A DNA stretch of 64,000 bases, taken from positions 2,976,001-3,040,000 of the forward strand of contig NEEC01000002.1 of the NCBI GenBank assembly GCA_002189035.1, given 5' to 3'. The notes below the pieces were generated by a model that made no database searches, was not told where the DNA came from, and saw nothing but the letters and a program-made list of their open reading frames with translations. This document shows positions 11,311 to 23,162 of the stretch, piece by piece. The stretch is from Utricularia gibba (taxonomy: Eukaryota; Streptophyta; Magnoliopsida; Lamiales; Lentibulariaceae). The position numbers and the translations under genes were made by a program. Numbering within the stretch: the stretch's first letter is position 1; each line of letters starts with the position of its first letter.

Positions 11311-12139
11311 CATCCCAACCTTCCTTCGCTGCAGGTAGCTATCAACGTGTTCCGGCTGTGAACCGGTCGGTAATCGGGACCGATTGTTTGCGTTGCGACT
11401 GATTTTTTTAAAATTTTATTTATTTTTGTTGAAGTTGTGAAATGAGAATTAGTTTGATATTTCCAAATATGAGATGCGGTTTTCTAGAAATTTCAAATGT
11501 GTTTACGACATGAATTTTAGAACACCCTACGACCAAGTCTTACGTCAACGCGATTTCTCTACTTTAGGCAATTTGTACTTCGTTGGTTTTCTAAATCTTT
11601 TGGCTTTTCTTGCCATTGAAAAAAAGAAACCTTTTGGCTTTTATACAGTTTTTTTTAAAGGATATTCAAAACCTTCGGCATTGACTTTTCCTACTCGCTC
11701 TGATTCTTGGTTTTTTTTTTTTTATGAAGACTTCATTTTATTTACCTTGACACTTCACTCATTCGGAAAAATGAAAATCGTTGAGAAAAGAAAAGTTATG
11801 GTGGGTTGTAAGAAAAATGCAGTACACGACTTAAGAAAAAGGATCAACGAGCATTTCGCGGGTGCTGCGCTCAAGCTTTAATGGATTTTATACTTATTAG
11901 CAAAAAAAATACAGGAAAACTAATGAGTCATAGTAGGAAAACCACAAGTGGTCGATAAATTAGATGAGTGACTTCCATTATATTGAATCTACCGATGAAT
12001 TCTTAACGATTTTAAACAAATGGTTTTTCATTACAAACACAAGGATTTGGGGCAATTAATGCCTAATCTTTCCCAGGGCATTGGGAGGTGACGCATCCAG
12101 ACGAACGCCTTTCACCTTGGGAAAGGGTCCCAACACATG
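11311..12139. other. Intergenic spacer
   Basis: The open frame at 11474-11881 is low-complexity, phenylalanine-rich and without a recognisable domain. I do not accept it as a gene. Nothing else was recognised. Confidence 0.5.
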
Positions 12140-13458
12140 ACATCGTCATAACACACGAATTTTTTTATTATTAGAATAAGAAAATTATGTTTTTGAATCA
12201 TGTATTAATTGTTTATCTTATAGTTTTTATTATTTTTACCAAATTTTAGGATATAATGTGATTTTATGTGTTAATGGGCTAAATCTAGCCCATCCCATGT
12301 TATTAACATTTTTTCTAATCCAACAGCAAACTTCTAAAATCAAGGAGGAGACATGAATTTCGTGCATGTAGAGATTTGGAAGAATGGGCAGCATTAAAAG
12401 AGGAGACATAATGCATTGTTCTGCCGTCCACAGTCTACAGGTTCAGGCCGGGAACAATGCTGGTGTCAGAAACAGTGCAATAGAGTAAAGGAGAGGAGTT
12501 ATTTTTCGAAAAAGAGAGAACGCGTAGCGAACAGGGAGTACACGAGGGGGTTTCTCCCCCAAACCCAACACGACGAGTATTGAACTAGGAGAGGAGAGGA
12601 AGAACTTTGTCCTCAAGAACAGTATAAGAGCCCAGTCCAACGCTACTGTTCCATCCCGGGAACAGTAGCAGACGAAAACTAGAACTCTTACTGTTTTATT
12701 TTCGTTTGTTAATGTTTTTCAGTTTTTGCAACCAACTCTTTCACAATGTTCTTGACATTTTCATTGCTTTATGTTAATGTTATCATGTTTTACTTTCAAA
12801 GTATAAATAACTAAAGCCTTAGGGATGTATTAAGGTGAAGTATGGTGGTGTGGATCTAGGGTTATGTTTATTTCTTAGTTTTTGTTTCTAAAATTCCATA
12901 AGTAGACCTAAAGAGGGGAACAAGTAACTTCGCAACTAAGATGCTTGATTTAGAGGTAGACCAACAAATCAAGGCGGGGGCAGTAAGTGTTAGTTCGGAG
13001 TAGAACCAGTTGAACCGGGTAAACCAGTTAGACCTAATTGCAATGTTGGTGATGATATTAAGGACTAGCTTAGTCAAAAATATGATGAATGACCTGAGTA
13101 GACTTAGGTTGTTTGAAGTTGTGAGTATACGAACATAGTAAATTAAATTAGGCACCTTAACATAACACCACCTGCAAATTCTTAAGTTATTTTGAGTTAG
13201 AACCAGTACTTATTACCTTTCGCATTGAAACCTGATTCTGTTTACTGAACTTACCTGCCACTGTTAGTCCAAGCTTAGACTAAGATCTATTGTTATTCCG
13301 AATCATACATTTACTAAACAAGCACTAGTTCTTCGTGATCGACCCCGACATCCACTATACAAGTTTTCTAAATTTGTATTTTGTGTAGATTATGGACTAT
13401 AAATTTATTTGATAACAGAATTCTATTTTTGCAACAACATTAGGAATTTCCGTTTATC
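12140..13458 (+). repeat. Solo Gypsy (Athila-like) LTR
   Basis: The sequence aligns along its length with the LTR at 37571-38930. Shared blocks include the AACAGTGCAATGGAGT-type block near 12470 and 37868, the AGCCTTAG...GATGT block near 12813 and 38217, GACCCCGACATC near 13340 and 38810, and the end TTTCC(A/G)TTTATC. After 13458 there is no primer-binding site and no gag, and before 12140 no polypurine tract. It is therefore a solo LTR left by recombination. The left boundary is approximate. Confidence 0.75.
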
Positions 13459-13653
13459 GGGCCGAATACTTGGGCTGCTTAATCTTCAATGTGATCGATC
13501 GGGTCGATTGTTTTCAACATTTGATGAGAAAATAATTTATTTTGTTAACTTATTTGTGGGGATGTTAATAATAAAATAAACACAATATGGCTATTTTTAA
13601 TATACTGTACTCGATCTAAATACCATCCAATATTGTTCCTTGGATTGTCATAA

Positions 13654-13948
13654 TTGTAACGACCCACGCACACCTAGCATGATATTTTCTGCTTTGGGCA
13701 CCCAACCCTCACGGTTTTACGTTTTCCCCACATACCAACAGACTTCCCAGGGGGTCACCCATCCTCACATTACCCTGGTACGCTTAACCCTGGAGTTCCT
13801 ATGAAGATCCTCCGCCGTGTTGGGGAAAAGGACTTATACTAGATTTGCGTGGTCACTCTTCCTAATCTCATCCACTCCCACATCGGTGATCAATGTGAGA
13901 TTTGCCTAAGGCCCTTCTCCTCGACCCTTCCGTGGGGTGGGACGTCAC
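13654..13948 (-). repeat. 3' LTR containing 5S-rRNA-like segment
   Basis: It is a 295-bp LTR with TG...CA ends, next to a polypurine tract. On the minus strand, about 13749-13805 reads like the 3' half of plant 5S rRNA: GAACTCC, then GTTAAGCGT (box A region), then GGATGGGTGACC and CCTGGGAAGT (box C region). The spacing between boxes is slightly altered, so it is not a 5S gene but an LTR-embedded polymerase III promoter-like module. Confidence 0.75.
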
Positions 13949-15097
13949 ATTCTCCCCCCTTGGAAACTCAGCATCCTCGATGAGGTTTGCCATGTAATGT
14001 CCCCTACCCTCTAAACTACACAACGAGCATGGTAACGCTACCTTTTGGCTGCACGCTGCGCGGCCGACAACGCACAAGAGCTCATATATGGAAATATTGC
14101 ACAACTTGGCCGAAAGTCATCAACAACAATTACAACCTAAGCAATTTACATCATACATCATAAGGGAAGGCCCTTCCCTCTACAAGCACCAACACATTCA
14201 AGTCACTTGACAACCATCAGGTAGACACTCCCTGTGCATAATCACGCCAAAAGCATATTACAAATCCTAAGCACTAAGGGAGGGCACCTCCCACACCGTC
14301 GGCGCTACAAGCGCTGACTCAAAACGTGACTCTCAACCTCGCTTGCCCCATCTATCCCATTGGTGCACCCTCCCTGGCCACTTCAGTAGTCGACCCGGTA
14401 TTGGGACCTACACACAAGAACGAGTAAGGCATTAGTTCTCGCGGTAAGAGGAACATCGTTCCTCATCTTACCCCCTCTCAAGGTCATAACTCATTTTCCC
14501 CCAGCCCGAAGGCTCACGGCTTCCGTCCCACGGCTCGTCGCGTTGCCGGCAGACCAGGTCCCCGACCATGAGAGATCCCCGCTCGCAACGAGCTCAGGCT
14601 TCCACACCCTCGGGTAGTCACGAGTTGCTGCCAGTGTTCGGTCATCACCAGCCCCACCCAAAGGCTTCGTCTACTTGCCCGAACCGACACCCAGGGCTAA
14701 GCCCCTTACCTTTGCCGCTTCCGGCGACTCTCGTGTGCTGCGCGTCCGCTTCCGACAAGTTCACGCCATGGTTCCTTCCAGTTCGTGACTCCTCTCTCAG
14801 ACGTGTAGCCCTCCACCCTAATTTCATCCCCAATTTTATTTAGTGGGTCAATTTCGAAGGTTGGTCGCGGGTGGAGACTCTCCCTGCCCAGCTGCCCAAC
14901 TCCCCCTTCCTTCTCCCTTGTGACCACCCCGCATGCCTCCCGCATGGTGGTGGTGAGGGCTGCCAAGTCCATCGATTCTTCTCACGCCATGGTCACCCTA
15001 TTGCATGGCAGCCCCTCTCGCACCTCTCCTGTTGCGGTTGACACACGTCGGCTCGTAACAAGGCCATCAAGACTCTCTCCCACGCTACCGTCCAACT

Positions 15098-15190
15098 TTC
15101 CAGGGGGTCACCCATTCTCACATTACCCCTAAGCAAGCACGCTTAACTCTGGAGTTCCTATGAAGGATCCTCTGCCGTGTTGGAGAAAAA
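15098..15190 (-). repeat. Second 5S-like LTR fragment
   Basis: This stretch matches 13749-13846. On the minus strand it has GAACTCC, GAGTTAAGCGTGCTTG and GAATGGGTGACCCCCTGG. Similarity stops abruptly on both sides. On the right it meets the truncated Copia at 15190. Confidence 0.7.
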
Positions 15191-15389
15191 GGAAAACCAA
15201 AAAAACAATGAGATTCTTAAGTTCTGCTTCCATTGTCTTTTTATCTGCCAGTGCCTTCACTAAACTGGTAGGTTGAGAATGTGTGTTGAAGCATTTGTCT
15301 CCACACAGGGAGCTCGCAGATGCTAATCCAAGTTTGTACAGGTCCTTTGTTGTATTTTCCTTAGCAATATTCAGATAATCTTGAAGCCA

Positions 15390-17130
15390 CTATGGTGGCA
15401 TTTGAGTTCTTTCACTCCTTCGAAGTTCTAAAGGGTGTTCAGCTTCCTCAAGAATCTCGTTGTTTTTTTGGTTTTCCTTTTTATCCTTCTCAGTAGGTTC
15501 ATCTTGCTGGTTGCTACATACATGATCTTCCTCATCTTCTAAGTTGTCATTTTGAAGGGTGTTATCATTGAAGAGGTAGTAAGTATCCTCAAATCCATCA
15601 AGCTCGATGGCTACCCTTTCAGTTTCGTTATCTGATGTATCTGTTCCTGTTATACTTTCACATTCAATTGAATCATTTGATTGCAAAGTAGCTTGATCAC
15701 TATGTTCTGAGGTGTCTGACTCATTTGGGAGTTGATTGCCATTTTCAGAAAGCACACTTACATTCTCTGTTACAGCTTGTTCCAATTGAATATTCACATG
15801 TATATCTGAGTCACTAGATGGAAATAGACAGCTTAAGTGTCCTTCGTAAGGTTTTTTATTCTTTGATGTCTCCTAGTTCCAGCCCCTATCTTCAACAAAT
15901 TTGACATCTCTGGAGTTCACTATTGTTTCATTTTCAGGGTCCCATATTCTGTAGGCTTTTGCACTAGTAGAATATCCCATGAAAATACCTATTTTGCTTT
16001 TCTTGTCTAGTTTTTTTCTCAGGGTTTTGTGAATGATCCACAGTAGGCACACGCCCCATCCACAGTTCATGAAGGGTTTTTAGCTCTAGATTTCCACGTG
16101 TAGGGAGCCTCTTCAAAAGATATACAACAGAACTAACGGCCTCACCCCATAATCTCAAAGGTACTCCCCTTTCAAAGAAAAGACATCGCGCCATGTCCAT
16201 TATTGTCCTATTTCGTCTTTCACATTTACCATTCTGTTGGTAAACTGATGTGTGTAAGGGTTAGTAAACTGATGTGTGATGTCATTTTTTTCACATAATT
16301 TTTCCAGTTCTCTTGGTGTATACTCTCTACCGTTGTCTGACCTCAAATACTTGATTTTTTTTCCCACTCTAATTTTCTGTAACAGCCTTAAAAGTTTGAA
16401 ACTTTGTCACCACTTCATCTCTTGATTTCAGAAAGAAGACCGAGCAATGCTTGGAATAATCATCCACAAATAGCAGGAAATATTTACTTCCTCCTCTAGA
16501 TGTTGGAGTAATTGGTCCGCACACATCTATGTAGACAACTTCTAGAGAAGCAGATGCAGTCCAAGTACTAGGTTAAAAGATCGGTCTACTCATTTTCCCA
16601 TATTGACATATTTCATGGCACTCGTTGGTTTTTGAGATTGTATCCATTCCCATAACCATGTTTTCTTTCTGGCTTCTGAGCAAGGATACTTGATTATAAT
16701 GGCCGAATCTTTTGTGTCACAATTTCCTGTTTTCCTGTGTCTGAGCACTTAGACATATATCATCTGAGTCAGCCTTTCGCAAGAAATTGATTGGAAATAG
16801 GCGATTTATCATGGGAATTTCCAGAAGCACTTTTCCTACTGGGTTAGCTACAACACATAATAAATCAACGAAGGTAATTTTAAATTGTTTGCTAACCCAT
16901 TGATCGATGCTCAGTAGATTATGGGATATTTTAGGAACATAGTACACATCCTTTATGATGATGATCCTGTTGGCTGTTTCGAGCTTCACATTTCCTACTC
17001 CTTTTGCAGGTGTGTATTGTCCATTTGCTACCTCAATGTTTTTCCTTGTAAGAGGAAAAAGAGTATCAAACATTAGTTTACTATTGCACATGTGATTTGT
17101 ACAGCCACTATCAAGTATCCATGTTGTCTT
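15390..17130 (-). pseudogene. Copia protease-integrase, broken
   Basis: The protease motif WILDSGCTNHMC is encoded at about 17090-17125, followed by the conserved VYYVPKISHNLLS. Integrase pieces are VYIDVCGPIT and LFVDDYSKH (about 16430-16530), then MDMARCLFFERGVPLRLWGEAV (15964-16200). The 15873-16070 frame holds GIFMGYSTSAKAYRIWDP. The linker before RT (15390-15797) is strongly acidic. Several stops and at least one frameshift break the frame. Confidence 0.85.
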
Positions 17131-17319
17131 ATTTTCATATGTTATAGCGGTCAGTATTGTATTTTTTCTATCAGTTATAAGGTCAAGGTAATAAGCAGAG
17201 TTGACTTCTTTTTCATTATTCTTAGAAAAGGATACATTGCTCAGTAGTTTGGCTAAGGCGTCGGCATTTAGGTTTATTGCCAGTGGACCATTTCACATGA
17301 GTTGTTTCTTGACCTGTCC

Positions 17320-18126
17320 AGGAATTTCTTTCTTATGGCCACAGACCTGCTCCTTATGCCCATTTTTGTCACAGAAGCTACAGATTGCCTCTAGATGCCA
17401 ACAACAGTTATATGCTATATGAGAGGCAACAATTTTTTAATAGGTGCAAGAGGGCAGATCATCAACTCCATAGGTGTGTGTCCTCTTTCTCAAGGATGGT
17501 GGTTTGTAAGTGCCATTAGCCTTCTGTTTTTGTGTTGCAAGAAACACCTTTTCTTCGGTGGTGGGAGATTTATGTAGCTCTATTTCTTGCAAATTTTCTA
17601 ACAGCTCAGTGTGTGAGAACTTTTGCAGGCAACCTGTGTCAACCAAAGATGCAATAGTTGTACTGTAAGATGAAGGTAGAACATTAATAATCAGATCTTT
17701 GAGTCGAGATTCATCAAGGTTACTCCCAAGTGCTTTGAACTTCCTCACAGCTGCTCTTATAGTCTCAGTCATATTTTCTATAGTATCTTCATCATTCATC
17801 TTTAGAGTACCAAGGACATGCCACTAGTAAGCAATTTGTTTTTCTCTAGTTTCTTCTGTCCCCATGTAGATCCTTTCGAGCATATTCCAAGATTCAATTG
17901 GGGATATGTAGTCAAGGATGACTTCATATGCTTTGTCAAGAATGCATCGTACTTTTCTCTCCTTGGCCTTAAACTCCTTCAAGGCATTAGCTTCAATAGG
18001 TGGTGCTTCTGCAAAGTAAGTTAGAAAATTAGCATCATCTAAAAAATTCTTTATTTTCTTACTCCGGGCTCGAAACTCTCGTGGATCCTTTCCATCAAAC
18101 TTGGGAGGTGAGCCAAAGGAACCCAT
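17320..18126 (-). pseudogene. Copia gag with zinc knuckle
   Basis: The frame from 18126 (MGSFGSPPKFDGKDP) contains the gag (DUF4219/UBN2-type) region, with a stop at about 17826. It continues in frame 17437-17799 (VRKFKALGSNLDESRLKDLI, IASLVDTG). A CCHC knuckle (CSFCDKNGHKEQVC) is encoded at about 17340-17382. It is the capsid/nucleocapsid part of a Copia polyprotein. Confidence 0.85.
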
Positions 18127-18899
18127 TGCAGTGAGAAGGAAGCGTGGTCAGTTTTGGTTCACGTCGGGTTTCATCAAAATGAATTGTAGCAAAGAATCCT
18201 TTGTAGGTGTTGATGTAGAAATGCAGCAACCATATTGCTTCAAAAAACATGAAAATGAGTTACTACCCATTGTTGATACATTACAACCCAGCCACATATT
18301 TATAACATGCAGAAATAGCCGTTGGTTTAGAATTTGATAGAATCAGAGCTTGCATTACCCGTTGCATTGTAAGTTTGAATCCATGGGCCTTTCCTTAGAG
18401 GTTGGAAATTGAGCTTCAATATCTTCATGATTGTCTTCCCAAGGTTTGGCCCAGTTTATCAAGTCATCGACCCAATCACATATATCATTTCTTTTATTGA
18501 CCCAGTCATACATGCCTTCATTCTTCTTCCAGAAGCTTCCAAAAAGTTGCCGCATCAAGAGAGCTTGGTGAGCTCATAAAAAATAGGGGCTGGAGCTGAG
18601 TGTAATGATCAAAATGAATTGCTATCGAGTGTGATAAAAAACTGATGTATATGCTGCACTTGGTACCTAAGTGATTGAGGATCACATGGTTGGTATAGAG
18701 TGGTGAGGCTTGACGGTTATTGAGCTTGATGCTTAGTCCAAATATCACTTGATGGTTGTCGATTTTTGGGCGTCACTCGACACAGAGAGTGTAACTCTAA
18801 AGAAAGAAAAAGGCTGAATGCTCACTGATCCAGATATTACCAAACCCTGAGTGTACAATGCCACTTGATATCAAATTGGTAGAGGAGAGGGATTGGCGG
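18127..18899. other. Spacer between Copia and Gypsy elements
   Basis: The open frames at 18355-18558 and 18518-18748 (minus strand) are short and unrecognised. The sequence may be the 5' leader of the minus-strand Copia. A weak match to a reversed primer-binding site (CTTGATATCA, about 18864-18873) lies just before the Gypsy LTR. It is not enough to place a boundary. Confidence 0.4.
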
Positions 18900-19607
18900 T
18901 AATATTATGGCTTTCCTTGGCTTAGAAAAATACAACGAATTAACTTGGAAAAAGATTGGGATGAAGCTAACGAGAGTAGCAGTTGCCTAAAAAATCAGGA
19001 AAATTATTAGTGATATGAAGGGATTTTCGGACTTGTAAGATTTGAAAAGATTTTGGAGATGAGTAATCTTATATGCTATAAAAGAAAGAGGCAATAAGAG
19101 GAGTAAAGGGAAAATCTTGGTAGAAGAGGAATAGGATCAAGGAGCAATAAGATTGGAATGTGATAAGGATTTTAGGAAGTTTACTGAAACTGGAATTATG
19201 TGTAGGGGGATTGGATCTATCAATGAAGGGTAAAGGAGTTCCAGTAGAATTTCATTATCCTTTAATGCATGCGCAATTATGGTAAGGTTATTCCTAATAT
19301 TGAGATCAAGTGCAGCCTTGGTTCGGGTGTGGACTCTCGCGGCCATGGGACACCCTAGAGGCAACACAACTGTGATCACGGAATGCAATTCCATGGAGTA
19401 CTGTGATGCGACCCCTATGAACTACCAATTCCCTCAATTTAAGATTCAAAGTTCTCATTCATTCCAATTAGTATGAGTGTGGAAAATTAAGTCCTTACTT
19501 ATATATGCATGAATTATCATTGACAATTCCTGTAATAAGCTACCGTGACTTCGCCCTTTCTTAATATTACAATAAATATGATTTCTTGGCTCAAAACGTA
19601 TGCATGA
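18900..19607 (+). repeat. Gypsy 5' LTR
   Basis: Aligned with 23163-23966. It lacks a segment of about 100 bp that is present in the 3' LTR. The boundaries are set by loss of similarity and are approximate. Confidence 0.75.
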
Positions 19608-19939
19608 GGGTGTGGTGATCCCACTCTGACATGTGATACGATCATTGAACTAGCAACAACATAGTGGCTGCTCAACGAGTGCCACTAATAGCAAAAACCT
19701 TGGGAGAGATTGTGAGACTACACCATGGATGCTTGAAAAAGAATAGGATGTCAACATTCTTTGAAGGGGACCCTGAAATACGTGAATTTTGACTACGTGA
19801 GTTGGGAGGAATTCAAGCAATTGAGACTATTTCATTCCATAGGAGGTGGTTCTGCATAAAATGTTCAAGTTTGAAGCAATCACGTAGGGGATAGAGGAGA
19901 CGATGACTGCCAATATAACCTTGACATTCTTTCTTTGAT

Positions 19940-22900
19940 TGCTTGTGGGGGCAACCCACTTCTTTGCGGCTAACCATTCTGTGAGAAAGCTAGGTATGAA
20001 TGAGATGGAAGAGAAGTGACCACTGACTGTGCAGTGTCAAAAGGTCATGTGCTCTCAATGGTACCCAAATGTACCGATACAATGGCTAGAAGAGCCTTGG
20101 CCGTTAATATATATGGAATAGAAATCCAGGACTTCAAGCTGATATTAGGGATGGGCTGGTTGTCAGAACATGGAGCGATCATCAATTGCCGAACTAGGTT
20201 GATGCAATTCACATGGGGGAACGAAGGATATTGGTCAAGGGACTCAAGAGCAAGACAAAAAAAAATGGAATGTATGGGAATGGAGGATCATTGGGAGAGA
20301 TACTATAAGTGGAGTGCCACTATTTTGCATTTGTTCGGCACTATGTGATTTTAAACCAGCTCCAAAAGTGAAGGTGATTTAGAAATTTCCTGATGTATTT
20401 TCAAAGGAGTTGTCAGAAGAGACCTCGGATAGAGAGATAGAATTCACCATCAAACTAGAAGAAGAAATGAAACCCATAACAAGGGTCCCTTACTGAATGA
20501 CATCAACAGAATTGAAAAAACTTGAAGAACAATTGAATGATTTATTGGAGAAGAAATTTATTCAGCCAAGTAGCAGGTCATGAAGAGCACCAATGCTATT
20601 TGTCAAGAAAATGGATGGTACAATGTGATTATGCGGGGATTATCAAGAGGTTAACAAGGTGACCTTAAAAAACTATTACCCTCTACCATTGATTGACGAT
20701 ATGTTCGATCACCTAAAAGGAACCAAAGTATTTTCAAAGATAGACTTATGTCAAGCTACCATCAATTGAAACGAAGACTATATGACATACGAAAAACGTC
20801 TTTAAGGACACCTTATGAGCACTATGAATTCATGGTCCTACATTTTGGCTTAACAAATGCACCATATGTATTTATGGATCTCATGAAATGAGTTTTCTGA
20901 CCTTATCTGGATAATTTCATTGTGATCTTCATTGACGACATATTGGTGTATTCTTCAGACCCGAGAGTCACGAAATGCACTTAAAAATAGTGTTGAAGAC
21001 GTTGTGAGAAAATAAATTATATGCTAAGTACTCCAAGTGTGAAATTTAGTTGTCAAGCATGGTGTTTCTAGGCCATGTCATCAACGGGGAAGGCATCATT
21101 GTAGACCCAAAGAAGATAGAGGTGATTACATGATAGCCTACTCCATTTTTAGTGGTAGAAGTTAGGAGCTTCTTGGGTTTGGAAGGGTACTAAAAAAAAT
21201 TTGGAGGATTCTCTAATTTGGCTAAACCCCTCACATTGTTCATCAGAAGAAAAGCACATTTATATGGAGTTCAGAATACAAAGAAAGTTTCCATAAGCTC
21301 AAGGAAAAACTCACCTCTTCCCCAATACTTGCACATCCTAAAGCGCACAAGGATTTTTTAGTATATACAGATGCATCGAAAGAGGGTTTAGGGTGTGTAC
21401 TTATGCAAGAGGGGCGGATGAAAGCCTACACTTCTATTCTGCTTCATAAGTGTGCGACGAACTACCCAACACATAACATGGAACTAGCCACAGTGATTTT
21501 CACTCTGAAATTGTGGAGGCATTTTTTATCTGGACACCATTGCGAATTATTCATGGATCATCAAACATTAAGGTACTTGTTCACTCAAGAAAAACTAAAT
21601 CTAAAACAGTGCTAGTGGATGGAGCTAATTAAGGATTACGATGCGAAGATTAAATACCAACCAAGGCATGCCAACGTAGTAGTCGATTCATTGAGTAGGA
21701 AAAGACATGAGCAATCGCACTACAAATGCAAACATGAGTTAGAGAGACTTGAAAATAAACTGCAATCAAAAAGATGAAGGTTAAATTAGTTAAGCCTCGA
21801 GCCAGACTTGATGACGGCTATCAAAGAACTTCAAAGTCACCCAGATGCCATTAGGTGAAAGGAATTAGTAAAATATGATGACTCGGCCTTCAAGGCAGAT
21901 GAAGAGGGTGTGATAAGGTTAAATAATCGAATTTTTATGCGCGAGATTACAATTTTTAGCATAAGCTATTATCCAAAACCCACCACTCCAAACTCACCAT
22001 TCACTTCAGAGAGAACAAGATGTACCAAGACTTGAAACCCTCATTTTGTAGGTCAAACATGAAACTGGGGATCACATCGACGGAGCCTAAATGCATAACT
22101 TGCCAAAAAGTCAAAGTTGAGCATCAGCGACCGGGGGATTACTGCAACTCTTGAAGATTCCTACTTGAAAGTGGGAACACATCACTGTGGACTTTATGAT
22201 AGGGTTTCCTTTGATGCCACAAAAACACGATGGAGTATTGGTGGTGGTGGACCGGACAGGGACAAAAGTTTTTATCTCGATTTTGGCAAACTCTACAACA
22301 AGTACTAGGAATCAATTTGAGTATGAGCATTGCCCACCACCCCTAAACCAGCAGACAATCAGAAAGGACTATACAAATATTGAAAAAAATGCTAAGTAAG
22401 AGCTTGCCTATTGGATTTTCTGATTGACTTGGAAAGATACTTGTCTTTGAGGAGATTCACCTAAAACAATAACTACCATACTAGCATCGAGATGGTTCCA
22501 TATGAAACTCTGTATGGTAGAATATGTATGACTCCATTCTGCTGGAATGCCATGAGTGAACAGAAATTGGTTGGGCTAGAGCTAGTGAATGACAACAGAC
22601 TAAAGTAAGGATAATAAGGCAACAACTAAAAGAGGTTCACGATTGACCGACACAAGAGCTAGGTAGATAAAAAAAAAAGGAAGCTTTTGGAATTTGAAGT
22701 CAACAACAAAGTATTCTTAAAAATATCCCCAACAAAGAGATTGGTGAGGGTCCCCAAGAGGAAGAAACTAAAACCACAATTTGAACGTCCATACGAGATT
22801 CTAGAAAAATAAGGGAAGAGAGTATAAAACCTACAATTACCACCCCAACTAAGCCCTCTACGTGACATATTCCTCGTGTCATAGCTTAGAAGATATATCC

Positions 22901-23110
22901 TGAACACATCCCCATATGCTGCAGTCAGAATTAGTAGAGATAGCTAAGAACTTGGCATTGCTGGAAGAATCTCAATGGGTCCTAGACTCAAAAATCATTA
23001 AGCATGAACAATGAGAGATATGAATGATAAAAGTACAATGGATGCAGCAAAACGAGAGTGAGGCAACGTGGGAAGATGCTAAGGAAATAGCCGCCACGCA
23101 TTCAGAATAA
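19940..23110 (+). pseudogene. Gypsy pol with chromodomain, broken
   Basis: Protease is seen as GATHFF at about 19946 and as LILGMGWLSEH in the frame 20016-20348. RT follows from about 20380 ([52 protein letters not shown]). RNase H is at about 21355-21710 (VYTDASKEGLG, HNMELATVIF, HCELFMDHQTL). Integrase follows at 22080-22400 (CITCQKVKVEHQRP, WEHITVDFMIGFP, VVVDRTGTKV). The C-terminal chromodomain is at about 23030-23110 (VQWMQQNESEATWEDAKEI). Frameshifts and stops are frequent. Chromodomains of this family bind chromatin marks and guide integration. Confidence 0.87.
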
Positions 23111-23162
23111 ATGGAAGGTACGAAATTTTTGAGATGAAACTTAAATTATGAAGAGTAGAGTA

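Larger units (their letters stand above)
13654..15190 (-). mobile_element. Non-autonomous LTR element with 5S-like LTR
   Basis: Read on the minus strand, a polypurine tract (about 13949-13963, AAGGGGGGAGAA) is followed by an LTR that starts TGTGACGTCCCAC at 13948 and ends TTACA at 13654. The inner part (13964 to about 15097) is GC-rich and has no transposon protein. A second, shorter copy of the 5S-like part of the LTR lies at 15098-15190, so the distal LTR is only partly preserved. LTRs with 5S rRNA-derived sequence are known from Cassandra TRIMs and some other plant LTR elements; this interior is longer than a usual Cassandra. Confidence 0.65.
15191..18126 (-). mobile_element. Truncated Copia element (gag to RT start)
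   Basis: Minus-strand Copia internal region running from a gag start at 18126 to the beginning of the reverse-transcriptase region (ALADKKTMEAELKNL) near 15205. It then ends abruptly at the 5S-like repeat. RT proper, RNase H and both LTRs are missing. Domain order gag, zinc knuckle, protease, integrase identifies the superfamily. It is less eroded than the + strand Copia at 2-7 kb but still carries several stops. Confidence 0.87.

Noticed and set aside
11474-11881. 135-aa frame on +
   Set aside because: Low-complexity, phenylalanine-rich, no domain or promoter, base composition of spacer DNA.
13749-13846. A 5S rRNA gene
   Set aside because: Only the 3' half resembles 5S rRNA, box spacing is altered, and it is inside an LTR next to a polypurine tract.
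14568-15132. Several open frames on both strands
   Set aside because: They lie in the non-coding, GC-rich interior of the 5S-like LTR element and have no domain.
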